64,000 nt of DNA from Povalibacter uvarum (GTDB lineage: Bacteria > Pseudomonadota > Gammaproteobacteria > Steroidobacterales > Steroidobacteraceae). The DNA lies in contig NZ_JACHHZ010000006.1 of assembly GCF_014202975.1 (NCBI RefSeq), positions 62,001 to 126,000 on the forward strand, read 5' to 3'. Within the stretch, counting starts at the first letter, position 1, and each line of letters starts with the position of its first letter. The position numbers and the translations under genes were made by a program. Shown here in pieces: positions 17,519 to 29,039 of this stretch. The notes under the pieces were generated by a model. That model did not search any database. It was given only the letters and a program-made list of their open reading frames with translations, and had not been told where the DNA came from.

Positions 17519-18758
17519 AGGTCACTCGTTCCGGCACCGGCCGAGTCTGATCGGCTCGCGTGTACCAGGGCATCAGAATGAAGAAGGCGAAGTAGATGAC
17601 GGAGAAGATCCGGGCCGCGTTGGTGGCCTCAGGCGTCGCCGGCTGCAGGCCGAGGTAGCCGAGCGCGAGGAAGCTGATCGCGAACGCGATCAGGAACCCG
17701 CGATACAGCCAGCCGCGATAACGGATCGACTTCACCTTCGAGCGATCGAGCCAGGGCAGGAAGAAGAACGCCACGACGGCCAGACCCATGCAGATCACGC
17801 CGATCAGCTTGTCCGGGATCGCGCGCAGGATCGCGTAGAACGGCGTGAAGTACCACACCGGTGCAATGTGCTCAGGCGTGCGCAGGGCGTCGGCAGGTTC
17901 GAAGTTGGCGTGCTCGAGGAAGTAGCCGCCCATCTCCGGTGCGAAGAACAAGACGCAGGAGAACAGCGCCGCGAACACGATGAAGCCCACCAGATCCTTG
18001 ACCGTGTAGTACGGGTGGAACGGGATGCCGTCGACCGGATGGCCGTCCGGACCCTTCACCTTCTTGATCTCCACGCCGTCGGGGTTGTTCGAACCTACTT
18101 CGTGCAGCGCGAAGATGTGCGCGATGACCAGGAAGATCAGCGCGATCGGCAGCGCAACGACGTGCAGTGCGAAGAAGCGGTTCAGCGTGATGTCGGAGAT
18201 GTAGTAGTCGCCGCGGATCCACTCCACGAGCGATTCGCCGATCCCCGGAATCGCGCCGAACAGGGACACGATCACCTGCGCGCCCCAGTACGACATGTTG
18301 CCCCACGGCAGCAGGTAGCCGAAGAAGGCTTCGGCCATCAGGCACAGGTAGATCAGCATGCCGAAGATCCACACGAGCTCGCGCGGATTCTTGTGCGAGC
18401 CGTACATGATGCCGCGGAACATGTGCAGGTAGACCACGATGAAGAACGCGGAAGCACCCGTCGAATGCAGGTAGCGGATGAGCCAGCCCCATTCGACATC
18501 CCGCATGATGTACTCGACCGAAGCGAATGCTTCCGCCGCCGAGGGCTTGTAATTCATCGTCAGGAAGATGCCGGTGACGATCTGGAGCACCAGAACGACC
18601 AGCGCCAGCGAACCGAAGTAGTACCAGAAGTTGAAATTCTTCGGCGCGTAGTACTCGCTTGCGTGTTCCTTCATGAAGCGCGTCATCGGGAAACGCGCAT
18701 CGATCCAGGAAACGAGGGCGTCGAGCCGCGTGGGCTTCGACTCAGGCAGTGCGCTCAT
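17505..18758 (-). CDS. petB: Cytochrome b of the bc1 complex
   Basis: 417 residues with about eight to nine membrane helices. Heme ligands lie in FFIVVYLHMFRG and in RFFALHVVALPIALIFLVIAH. The quinol-oxidation site motif is PVWY (HIAPVWYFTPFYAILR) in place of textbook PEWY, a change known in other proteobacteria. It oxidises ubiquinol and drives the Q cycle. The start overlaps the petA stop by one base. Confidence 0.97.
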   Translation of the reverse strand: MSALPESKPTRLDALVSWIDARFPMTRFMKEHASEYYAPKNFNFWYYFGSLALVVLVLQIVTGIFLTMNYKPSAAEAFASVEYIMRDVEWGWLIRYLHSTGASAFFIVVYLHMFRGIMYGSHKNPRELVWIFGMLIYLCLMAEAFFGYLLPWGNMSYWGAQVIVSLFGAIPGIGESLVEWIRGDYYISDITLNRFFALHVVALPIALIFLVIAHIFALHEVGSNNPDGVEIKKVKGPDGHPVDGIPFHPYYTVKDLVGFIVFAALFSCVLFFAPEMGGYFLEHANFEPADALRTPEHIAPVWYFTPFYAILRAIPDKLIGVICMGLAVVAFFFLPWLDRSKVKSIRYRGWLYRGFLIAFAISFLALGYLGLQPATPEATNAARIFSVIYFAFFILMPWYTRADQTRPVPERVTYDAH

Positions 18759-19357
18759 CAGGCAGCCTCCGTATCAGTGCCGATCTGGATGACGCCTTCG
18801 TTGACGAAGCGGTACGGCGGAATTCTGAGGTTCGTCGGAGCGGGAACGTCCTTGAAGACGCGGCCGGCCAGATCGAACTTCGATCCATGACACGGACAAT
18901 AGAAGCCGCCCGGCCAGGTGGCACCGAGCTGGGCATCCTGCGGCTGGAAGCGATCCAGCGGCGCGCAGCCCAGGTGGGTGCAGACACCCACGAGCACGAG
19001 GTATTCATCCTTCAGGGCGCGCGTCGCGTTCTTTGCGTATTCCGGCTGCTCGGACTCTTTCGAATCCGGATCGCGCAGGACATCCAGCACGGCCGGGGTC
19101 GTGAGGGTCGCAAGCATCTCGGGTGTGCGGCGGACGATGTAGATCGCCTGACCGCGCCAGTTCACCTTGACGATGGCGCCCAGCTCCAGCTTGCTGACGT
19201 CGGCATCGACCGGCGCGCCGAGCGCCTGTGCGCGAGCGCTGGGTTTCCATGATGCGAGAAAGGGCACGGCGGTCAACGCCGCACCAGCCACACCAGTTAC
19301 CGTCGTTGCAACCAGCAGGAAGTGTCTCCTGCTGCGGTCGACATGCTCTTCACTCAT
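18758..19357 (-). CDS. petA: Rieske iron-sulfur subunit of the bc1 complex
   Basis: 199 residues from ATG 19357 (MSEEHVDRSRRHFLL). The twin-arginine motif SRRHFL precedes the single membrane anchor, as expected for Tat-exported Rieske proteins. Cluster ligands are in CTHLGC (126-131) and CPCHGS (154-159). It is the first gene of petABC. The promoter should lie in the 251 bases shared with the divergent protease gene. Confidence 0.97.
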   Translation of the reverse strand: MSEEHVDRSRRHFLLVATTVTGVAGAALTAVPFLASWKPSARAQALGAPVDADVSKLELGAIVKVNWRGQAIYIVRRTPEMLATLTTPAVLDVLRDPDSKESEQPEYAKNATRALKDEYLVLVGVCTHLGCAPLDRFQPQDAQLGATWPGGFYCPCHGSKFDLAGRVFKDVPAPTNLRIPPYRFVNEGVIQIGTDTEAA

Positions 19358-19608
19358 CAACGATCTCCGCTGGCTCCGCACAATGCGGGCTGGCCCCTTT
19401 GTAAGCCCCGACTTTCAGGGTGTGTGACGCGCATCACGCGACCGCTGCTTCGCAGACAGCCGGCGTCGATGGCGCATGCGTCTGCCGCGAAATTTCCAAA
19501 CCCTGAAGGAATTCCGCATTATACACACATTGAATACCGCGCTTTGAAGCGCCCCGCATGTCCCGGCATGGCGATGCTGGCCGCGCCGAGTCCCTGCAAT
19601 CCGCATCC

Positions 19609-22258
<2,650 letters not shown>

Positions 22259-22408
22259 TGCCTGGTACTTCGCGAAAGAGTTCGAAAAAACTTGCGGCTC
22301 GCGAGCGACGCGGGCGCAGCGGGGAGTTCAGCGATATTAAAGGAACGCGACGGATTGTTCTGCAGCGGAGACACCCTCCCGGCGAACTTCCCGCGTTATG
22401 ATGCGGCC

Positions 22409-23392
22409 ATGAAAGCGACGCTCAGTGGCGAAAAACTGATCTCCCGCGCGCAGCAGGTCTTCAACGTCGAATCCGCGGCAATTGCGGCGCTGGGCGTACG
22501 CCTCGGCGATGCGTTCGTGGCCGCGTGCAAGCTGATCGATTCGTGCACCGGCCGGGTCGTCGTGACCGGCATGGGCAAATCCGGCCATATCGGCGACAAG
22601 ATCGCCGCGACCTTCGCCAGCACGGGCACGCCCTCGTTCTTCCTGCATGCCGCGGAGGCCAGCCACGGCGACATCGGGATGATCACTGCCCACGACGTCG
22701 TCCTGGCGCTGTCGAATTCGGGGGAGACGGCCGAGCTCGTGTCCATCCTGCCGGTCATCAAGCGACTGGGTGTCGGCCTGATCGCCCTGACCGGCAAGCC
22801 GCAGTCCACCCTGGCCCGGGCCGCCGATGTCGTGCTCGACGTCAGCGTTGCGCAGGAAGCCTGTCCGCTCAATCTGGCGCCGACGGCCAGCACCACCGCG
22901 ACACTCGCGATGGGCGATGCACTCGCGGTTGCGCTGCTCGACGCGCGGGGCTTCACCGAAGAAGACTTTGCGCGATCGCATCCGGGCGGCAGCCTCGGCC
23001 GGAAGCTCCTGCTCCATGTCGAAGACGTGATGCGCAGCGGTGAACAATTGCCGCGTGTGACGGTCGACACTTCATTGCATGACGGTCTCACCGAGATGAG
23101 CGCCAAGGGCCTCGGCCTCACGACGATCGTCGATGCCCAGGGCCGGCTCCTCGGCGTCTTCACGGACGGCGATCTGCGGCGACTCCTCGAGAAGCCGTTC
23201 GATCTGCATCAATCCCGGATGGGTGACCTGATGAAGCGCAACCCCAAAACCGCCCAGGCCAGGATGCTCGCCGCCGAAGCCGTGCAGATCATGGACTCGA
23301 GCCGCATCACGGCCCTGCCCGTCATCGATGCCGAAGGCAGGCTCGTCGGCGCGTTGAACGTTCACGACTTGTTCCGCGCCGGAGTCATGTAG
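22409..23392 (+). CDS. kdsD: Arabinose-5-phosphate isomerase KdsD
   Basis: Converts ribulose 5-phosphate to arabinose 5-phosphate, the first step to KDO. A SIS domain covers about 30-190 (GRVVVTGMGKSGHIGDKIAATFASTG), then two CBS domains (about 205-327). 327 residues is the family norm. I start at ATG 22409 (MKATLSGEKL); the longer open frame upstream overlaps ibaG and has no family similarity. The stop shares one base with the GTG start of kdsC. Confidence 0.95.
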   Translation: MKATLSGEKLISRAQQVFNVESAAIAALGVRLGDAFVAACKLIDSCTGRVVVTGMGKSGHIGDKIAATFASTGTPSFFLHAAEASHGDIGMITAHDVVLALSNSGETAELVSILPVIKRLGVGLIALTGKPQSTLARAADVVLDVSVAQEACPLNLAPTASTTATLAMGDALAVALLDARGFTEEDFARSHPGGSLGRKLLLHVEDVMRSGEQLPRVTVDTSLHDGLTEMSAKGLGLTTIVDAQGRLLGVFTDGDLRRLLEKPFDLHQSRMGDLMKRNPKTAQARMLAAEAVQIMDSSRITALPVIDAEGRLVGALNVHDLFRAGVM

Positions 23393-23886
23393 TGGACACG
23401 TTGGTCGAACGCGCCCGAGACATCCGCCTGCTGGTTCTCGACGTCGACGGCGTCCTGACCGACGGGCGCCTGTACTTCTCCGCCCGGGGCGAAGAAATGA
23501 AATCGTTCCATGTGCGCGATGGCGCGGGCATCGTCCAGCTGCTCAAGGCAGGTCTGCAGATCGCCGTGATCTCGGGCCGCCAGTCGCGTGCGGTCGAGAG
23601 GCGGATGGCGGAACTTGGAGTGACCTGGGTACGTCAGGGAATCGAAGACAAGCTGGCGGCGCTGCGCGAACTCCTGGATATCCTCGGACTCGGCCCCCAG
23701 GCGGTCGCGAGCATTGGCGATGACCGGGCCGATCTGCCGATCTTCGAGGTGGCGCGGCTGGCAGTCGCCGTCGCGGATGCCCATACGAGCGTGAAGTCGC
23801 ATGCCCACTTCATTACGCAGGCGCCTGGCGGTCAGGGCGCGGTGCGTGAGATCTGCGACCTAATTCTGGAGTCCCAACGCAAGTGA
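23392..23886 (+). CDS. kdsC: 3-deoxy-D-manno-octulosonate 8-phosphate phosphatase
   Basis: HAD-family phosphatase of 164 residues. VLDVDGVLTDG carries nucleophile Asp17 and Asp19; SGRQSRAVERR and IGDDRADL follow as motifs II-III. It releases KDO from KDO-8-phosphate. The start codon is GTG at 23392, overlapping the kdsD stop by one base. It has no cap domain, as expected for tetrameric KdsC. Confidence 0.95.
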   Translation: MDTLVERARDIRLLVLDVDGVLTDGRLYFSARGEEMKSFHVRDGAGIVQLLKAGLQIAVISGRQSRAVERRMAELGVTWVRQGIEDKLAALRELLDILGLGPQAVASIGDDRADLPIFEVARLAVAVADAHTSVKSHAHFITQAPGGQGAVREICDLILESQRK

Positions 23887-23889
23887 CGC

Positions 23890-23924
23890 CTATCCGCTGT
23901 CCGCTATCCGCTATCCGCTTCTGC
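23890..23924. repeat. Heptamer array, locus 2 (kdsC-lptC gap)
   Basis: Four perfect-period units, CTATCCG, CTGTCCG, CTATCCG and CTATCCG, followed by a degraded CTTCTGC. The array fills most of the gap between the kdsC stop and the lptC ATG at 23930, so it lies in the mRNA just before lptC. The period matches other loci although the unit sequence differs. Confidence 0.75.
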
Positions 23925-23929
23925 TCGCT

Positions 23930-24481
23930 ATGAACTGGAGCTGGATCTGGATCGCCGCCGTCCTCGCCGCATTGGTGATCGCCTTCGGCGTGGCGTCGCG
24001 ACGTGACTCCTCGTCCGTTGGCGCGCAGGAGACGCCGTCGCAGCCTGCCTACTATCTGAAGGACGCCGTCATCACGGAAACCACGCCTGAAGGCAATCCG
24101 GAAATCCGGTTGATCGCCAATCGCATCGAACAGCAGCCGAACGACGATGGCATCGAACTTTCGAACGTCCGCGTCGATTACCTCAAGGTGCCGGACAAGC
24201 AGTGGTTCCTGTCCGCCCAGCGTGGAGTCGTGCCGGCCGATTCGCACATCATCCAGTTCATGGGCAACGTGGAGCTCAAGCCGACCGACGGTCCGGCAAC
24301 GACTTTCCTGCGCACCCAGGAGCTGAGCATCGACAGCGAGAAGAACATCGCCTACACCACGACGTCGCCCGTCACGATCCGCTTCGGCGCCTATGCGATG
24401 GACGTGAAGCGATTCGAAGCCGACCTCAATACCGAACGAGTGCGAATGGAGGCTGTGAATGGCCGCACCGACAAGGGCTGA
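23930..24481 (+). CDS. lptC: LPS export protein LptC
   Basis: 183 residues: one N-terminal membrane helix (WSWIWIAAVLAALVIAFGVA) and a periplasmic beta-jellyroll. YLKDAVITETTPEGNPEIRLIANRIEQ matches LptC. It joins the LptB2FG transporter to the LptA bridge and passes LPS along. Its 3' end overlaps lptA by 23 bases. The usual leader is replaced by the heptamer array. Confidence 0.92.
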   Translation: MNWSWIWIAAVLAALVIAFGVASRRDSSSVGAQETPSQPAYYLKDAVITETTPEGNPEIRLIANRIEQQPNDDGIELSNVRVDYLKVPDKQWFLSAQRGVVPADSHIIQFMGNVELKPTDGPATTFLRTQELSIDSEKNIAYTTTSPVTIRFGAYAMDVKRFEADLNTERVRMEAVNGRTDKG

Positions 24482-25127
24482 TGGGTACGCTGCCCTCGTG
24501 ATGGGCATCCTGCTCCCCCCGTCACTGCCGGTGCACGCGGCAACGCCCAGCACCGAAGGCATCAACATCAGCGCCGATCTGCAGGACTCCAACCTGCGCG
24601 ATGACGTGCACGTGCTGACGGGAAACGTCCGCATCACGCAAGCCGACATGTCGATGGAGGCTGAAAAGGCGACGGTGAACGGGCTGCAGACCGATCGCAG
24701 TCGCTGGACATTCGAGCGCGGGGTTCACATCCGTTCGAACAAAGCCGACCTGCGCGCCGACACGGCAGATGCGCTGTTTGCCAGCGGCCGGGTGTCCGAA
24801 GCGACAGTGAAAGGCGCGCCTGCGCAGTTCGAGCAGCTCGATGCGACCGCGGACAAGAAAGTCAGCGGCCGCGCAAAAGTGATCGAGTACGATTTCGGCA
24901 AGGGCACTGTGAAGATGACCCAGGACGTCTGGTTCAGCTACGGCGGCAACGAGTTCCGCGGCGACACGGTGGTCTACAACCTGAACGACGAACGCGTCGT
25001 GGTGAATCCCGGCGCAACGAGAGGCAACGGCGGTCGCGTGAACATCACCATCAAGCCCGGCAGTGTCCCCGCGCTCCCTGGTTCGCAAAACAAACCGCCG
25101 CCCGAGAAAGACGGAACCGCCGAATGA
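24459..25127 (+). CDS. lptA: LPS transport periplasmic protein LptA
   Basis: 222 residues: signal peptide (hydrophobic stretch before VHAATPS), then the OstA-like jellyroll [39 protein letters not shown]. It forms the periplasmic bridge for LPS. The ATG at 24459 lies inside lptC; a later ATG at 24501 would give a shorter signal peptide. The C-terminus is Pro/Lys-rich. The stop overlaps the lptB start by 4 bases (ATGA). Confidence 0.93.
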   Translation: MAAPTRADGYAALVMGILLPPSLPVHAATPSTEGINISADLQDSNLRDDVHVLTGNVRITQADMSMEAEKATVNGLQTDRSRWTFERGVHIRSNKADLRADTADALFASGRVSEATVKGAPAQFEQLDATADKKVSGRAKVIEYDFGKGTVKMTQDVWFSYGGNEFRGDTVVYNLNDERVVVNPGATRGNGGRVNITIKPGSVPALPGSQNKPPPEKDGTAE

Positions 25128-25849
25128 GTCGTCTGGTCGTCGAAGGACTCGCCAAACGTTATCGGTCGCGGCAAGTCGTCAAGGACATCTCGATCGAGAT
25201 CTCGAGCGGCGAGGTCGTGGGCCTCCTCGGCCCGAACGGCGCCGGCAAGACGACGGCGTTCTACATGATCGTGGGACTCGTACCGCTCGACGCCGGCCGT
25301 GTCATTCTCGATCAGAACGACATATCGAAGCTGCCGGTGCATCGTCGGGCGCGATTGGGTCTCGGCTATCTGCCGCAGGAAGCATCCGTCTTCCGCAAAC
25401 TCACCGTCGCGCAGAACATCATGGCGATTCTCGAGACGCGTTCGGAGCTCAACCGCGAGAAGCGCGACGAAATTCTCGAATCGCTGCTCGAGGAACTGCA
25501 CATCGCTCACATTCGCAACAGCGTCGGTCAGGCATTGTCGGGCGGTGAGCGGCGGCGTGTCGAAATCGCGCGGGCGCTTGCTGCTGAGCCGCAATTCATG
25601 TTGCTGGATGAACCCTTCGCGGGCGTCGACCCGATTTCGGTTCTGGATATCCAGCGCATCATCCGGCACCTGACCGCGCGCAATATCGGCGTGCTCATAA
25701 CCGATCATAACGTCCGGGAAACATTGGGAATTTGCGGCCGGGCCTACATCGTGAGCGGCGGGTCCGTCATCGCTTCCGGGACTGCGGAAGAGATCCTTGC
25801 CAATAAGGAGGTTCGTGAGGTGTACTTGGGCCAGGATTTCCGTTTGTGA
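25124..25849 (+). CDS. lptB: LPS export ABC transporter ATP-binding protein LptB
   Basis: 241 residues: Walker [10 protein letters not shown] (36-44), signature [15 protein letters not shown], Walker [14 protein letters not shown], and switch His in [13 protein letters not shown]. It supplies energy for LPS extraction from the inner membrane. [34 protein letters not shown] is the family C-terminus. Translation is coupled to lptA by ATGA. Confidence 0.97.
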   Translation: MSRLVVEGLAKRYRSRQVVKDISIEISSGEVVGLLGPNGAGKTTAFYMIVGLVPLDAGRVILDQNDISKLPVHRRARLGLGYLPQEASVFRKLTVAQNIMAILETRSELNREKRDEILESLLEELHIAHIRNSVGQALSGGERRRVEIARALAAEPQFMLLDEPFAGVDPISVLDIQRIIRHLTARNIGVLITDHNVRETLGICGRAYIVSGGSVIASGTAEEILANKEVREVYLGQDFRL

Positions 25850-25922
25850 GGATCCTGCCTTGAGGCTGCGTTGAGTCTGCGCCGCCTTCAGGGCAGCGAA
25901 CGAACCCGGTACTGCCCAAAGA

Positions 25923-27371
25923 ATGCTCAAACCCGCACTGCAGCTAAGACTCGGCCAGCAGCTCACGATGACCCCGCAGCTGCAACAGGCCATTCGCCTG
26001 CTCCAGCTGCCGGTGCTCGAACTGCAGGCGCAGATTCGCGAAGCGCTCGAATCCAATGTGATGCTGGAGTCCGAGGACGAGGCCGGCAGCCTCGAAACCG
26101 GCGACACCATCGTCGATCAGCAGACCTTCGAAAGCGCCGCTCCGACTCAGACCGTCGAGAGTCCCGAGACCGAGCGCGAAGCCGACACACCCGAGCAGGA
26201 TTGGGGTGACAGCCAGGTCACGGGCCAGTCGGAAACGCCCTGGTCCGGCGACGATCAGCAGCAGGACTTCTCCGACACCAGCGGCGAGACGCTCCAGGAA
26301 CACCTGACCTGGCAGCTCGAAATGTCGCGGCTCGACGAGCGCGACATGCGCATCGGCGCGGCCATCATCGATGCGATCAACGACGACGGCTATATCATCG
26401 AGCCGCTCGAGGAAATCGCCAGCAATCTCCAGCCCGAAACCGTCGCGACCATCGCCGACGTCGAACGTGTGCTGTTGCACGTGCAGGCGATGGACCCGGC
26501 GGGCGTCGGGGCGCGTTCGGTCAGTGAATGCATCGAACTGCAACTGCGTCAGCTGGACCCGGACACGCCGGGTCGCGAAACCGCCCTTGCCATTGCCGCG
26601 GGCTACCTCGACCAGGTCGCCGACCAGCAGTACTCGCTGCTGCGACGACAACTGCGAGTGTCGGAAGAGGAGCTCGAACATGCGCTCGTTCTCGTGCGCG
26701 CGTGCCAGCCTCGGCCGGGCTCGAGTGTCCATTCCGTTCCCGCCGAGTACATCGTTCCCGACGTCTTCGTGCGCCGGACCGAAAAAGGCGGCTGGGCCGT
26801 CGACATCAACCCGGCAAGCCTGCCGCGCATCCGCGTGAACCAGAGCTATGCCGGCCTCATCGGCCGCTCGTCCGACCACGCAATGCTGCGCACGCAGCTG
26901 CAGGAAGCACGCTGGCTGATTCGCAGCCTGGAAATCCGCAACGAAACGCTGCTGAAGGTGGCGCGCTGCATCGTGCAGCGGCAGTCCGCGTTCCTGGAGA
27001 ACGGGGACGAATACATGCAGCCGATGATCCTGAAGGATGTCGCGGAAGCCGTCGAGATGCACGAATCCACGATTTCGCGCGTCACGACGAACAAGTACAT
27101 GCATACGCATCGTGGCGTGTTCGAATTCCGCTATTTCTTTTCCAGCCACGTGGCGGCGAGCGACGGCACCGAAATGTCGTCGACCGCCATCCGCGCCAAG
27201 ATCCGCAAGCTCGTCGCCGCCGAGGATGCGGACAAGCCCCTGTCGGACAGCCGCATCGCGGAGATCCTGTCGCAGGAAGGCGTGCAGGTCGCGCGACGCA
27301 CCGTGGCCAAGTACCGCGAGGCGCTGGGCATTCCGCCCTCCAGCGATCGCAAACGGGTTCCCGTCAGGTGA
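25923..27371 (+). CDS. rpoN: RNA polymerase sigma-54 factor
   Basis: 482 residues. Region I is the Gln-rich LRLGQQLTMTPQLQQAIRLLQLPVLELQ; region II is acidic (about 55-115); the core-binding and helix-turn-helix domains follow; the RpoN box VARRTVAKYREALGIP lies at about 456-471. It directs transcription that needs AAA+ activators. It starts 73 bases after lptB, the conserved order. Confidence 0.97.
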   Translation: MLKPALQLRLGQQLTMTPQLQQAIRLLQLPVLELQAQIREALESNVMLESEDEAGSLETGDTIVDQQTFESAAPTQTVESPETEREADTPEQDWGDSQVTGQSETPWSGDDQQQDFSDTSGETLQEHLTWQLEMSRLDERDMRIGAAIIDAINDDGYIIEPLEEIASNLQPETVATIADVERVLLHVQAMDPAGVGARSVSECIELQLRQLDPDTPGRETALAIAAGYLDQVADQQYSLLRRQLRVSEEELEHALVLVRACQPRPGSSVHSVPAEYIVPDVFVRRTEKGGWAVDINPASLPRIRVNQSYAGLIGRSSDHAMLRTQLQEARWLIRSLEIRNETLLKVARCIVQRQSAFLENGDEYMQPMILKDVAEAVEMHESTISRVTTNKYMHTHRGVFEFRYFFSSHVAASDGTEMSSTAIRAKIRKLVAAEDADKPLSDSRIAEILSQEGVQVARRTVAKYREALGIPPSSDRKRVPVR

Positions 27372-27495
27372 AAGGTTTTTAAGGACCGCAACGAGCAGCC
27401 GAGAGCAGCGTCAGATCTTGAGATCGACCGGTGCGATGGCAGTAAGACCGGGTCGATGGTTCATTCCTCTGCCGGACTTGCCTGTAGGAGGCGCC

Positions 27496-27813
27496 ATGCA
27501 ATTGAACGTCACGGGTCACCATGTGGATGTCACGACATCCCTCAAGGGCTACGTAGAAAAGAAGCTTGACCGAATCGTCAGGCATTCGGACCACGTTACA
27601 GACGTTCACTGCATCCTGACGGTCGAGAAATTGCGACATAAGGCCGAAGCCACGGTCGCCCTGCGGGGCGCCACGGTCTACGCGGACGCAACCGAAGCAG
27701 ACATGTACGCCGCGATCGATGCGCTCGCCGACAAGCTCGACCGCCGCGTCAAGAAACACAAGGAAAAGCTCGTCGATCATCACGCCGTGCCGGCCCCCAA
27801 GAACGGCGCATGA
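27496..27813 (+). CDS. hpf: Ribosome hibernation promoting factor HPF/RaiA
   Basis: 105 residues, short form of the HPF family with a beta-alpha fold: MQLNVTGHHVDVTTSLKGYVEKKLDRIVRHSD. It binds idle 30S subunits and promotes 100S dimers in stationary phase. The ATG at 27496 has a good ribosome site, TAGGAGG, 5 bases upstream. It follows rpoN, the usual order. Confidence 0.94.
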   Translation: MQLNVTGHHVDVTTSLKGYVEKKLDRIVRHSDHVTDVHCILTVEKLRHKAEATVALRGATVYADATEADMYAAIDALADKLDRRVKKHKEKLVDHHAVPAPKNGA

Positions 27814-27819
27814 CCCCCG

Positions 27820-27883
27820 ACCAGCGGCGGTGAGACGGTCACCGCCGCTGGTCTCTCCCGCCCAATGTCGTAAGACTGGGCGG
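27820..27883 (+). other. Tandem stem-loops in the hpf-rapZ gap
   Basis: Stem one is 13 perfect base pairs: 27820-27832 with 27840-27852 around a 7-base loop, 7 bases after the hpf stop. Stem two pairs CCGCCCA (27858-27864) with TGGGCGG (27877-27883). No T-tract follows either, so a classic terminator is not shown. They could be attenuators, processing sites or 3' protection for the hpf message. Confidence 0.6.
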
Positions 27884-27967
27884 AAGCCACCTCAGGAGCG
27901 ATAATCGCAGCGCGCCCCGGCGCTGTTCCATTTCGTTCCAACCGTCAGTCATTCACGATCATCCTTC

Positions 27968-28840
27968 ATGCGTCTCGTCATCGTTAGCGGCCTGTCCGGG
28001 TCCGGCAAGAGCGTTGCGCTGCATATGCTCGAGGACCTCGACTACTACTGTGTCGACAACATTCCGGCGGGCCTGCTGCCGATGTTCATTTCGCACACCG
28101 TGCGGTCGCAGGAACCGACCTACGGATCGACTGCCGTCGGCGTGGATGCCCGCAATCGACCGACCGAGATCGCATCAGTCCCCAAGCTCGTGGACGAGCT
28201 CAAGCGCAGCGGCGTCGGCTGCGAAGTCCTGTTCCTGCGCGCCGACGAGGACATTCTCCTGAAGCGCTACAGCGAAACGCGTCGGCGCCACCCGCTCAGC
28301 CACGACGGGACCGGCCTGATCGACGCCATTCGCCAGGAGCGCAACCTGCTCCAGCCGATCGCCGATGCGGCGGACCTGGTCATCGATACCAGCCGCACGA
28401 GCGTGCATGAACTACGGGAGCTGATTCGCCAGCGCGTTGCCGGGCGAACCGAGGGTCGCCTGTCGATCCTCTTCGAATCGTTCGCCTACCGGCAGGGCGT
28501 GCCCGACGACGCCGACTTCGTATTCGATGTCCGCAGTCTTCCGAACCCCTACTGGGAACCCGGTCTCGCCCGCATGACCGGCCGCGATCCCGCGGTCGCC
28601 GAATATCTCGAACGCCATCCGGTGGTCGCGAAGATGTTCGCCGACATCGTCGGCTTCCTCGAGCACTGGATTCCCGAGTTCGTCCGCACCAATCGCAGCT
28701 ATCTCACGATCGCCATCGGCTGCACCGGCGGACAGCATCGCTCGGTGTATCTCGTGGAGCGGCTCGCCGAACACTTCGCGAAACGCTATGCACTCGTGCA
28801 CGCCCGCCACCAGGTCGTCGGCGACGCGAGCAAGCGCTGA
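27968..28840 (+). CDS. rapZ: RNase adapter protein RapZ
   Basis: 290 residues with Walker A GLSGSGKS (8-15) and the RapZ core DLDYYCVDNIPAGLLP. The C-terminal domain contains GCTGGQHRSVYLVERLAEHF. In enterics RapZ senses glucosamine-6-phosphate and guides small RNAs to RNase E; outside them its targets are less clear. It follows hpf directly with no ptsN between. Confidence 0.95.
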   Translation: MRLVIVSGLSGSGKSVALHMLEDLDYYCVDNIPAGLLPMFISHTVRSQEPTYGSTAVGVDARNRPTEIASVPKLVDELKRSGVGCEVLFLRADEDILLKRYSETRRRHPLSHDGTGLIDAIRQERNLLQPIADAADLVIDTSRTSVHELRELIRQRVAGRTEGRLSILFESFAYRQGVPDDADFVFDVRSLPNPYWEPGLARMTGRDPAVAEYLERHPVVAKMFADIVGFLEHWIPEFVRTNRSYLTIAIGCTGGQHRSVYLVERLAEHFAKRYALVHARHQVVGDASKR

Positions 28841-28867
28841 GAGGCCAATCACCGGAACCGGAATCTC

Positions 28868-28934
28868 CACGGGGAACACGGGGCGCACAGGGTCAGAGCA
28901 GAAAAATCATTCCCCGTGAAACCCCGTGTTCCCC
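28868..28934. repeat. Inverted repeat in the rapZ-mgtE gap
   Basis: GGGGAACACGGGG (28871-28883) and its exact complement CCCCGTGTTCCCC (28922-28934) flank 38 bases. A second, overlapping pair, CACGGGGAA (28868-28876) with TTCCCCGTG (28910-28918), offers an alternative fold. The 199-base gap has no other recognisable feature. Confidence 0.65.
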
Positions 28935-29039
28935 ATGGAAACTCTTCTTCCGCGTCTTCCGTGCTGCTGCGGGTAGAGCACATGCACCTCACCCGCTACA
29001 CTGCGCGCCACTTCGCGGTGGGCCAGCAGCTTTGCACCG

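Noticed and set aside
17364-18890. A 508-codon plus-strand open frame opposite petB
   Set aside because: Shadow of cytochrome b; the product is Asp/Arg/His-rich with no recognisable fold.
27372-27495. Sigma-54 promoter before hpf
   Set aside because: TGGCAGTAAGACC looks like a -24 element but the -12 TTGC at the right spacing is missing.
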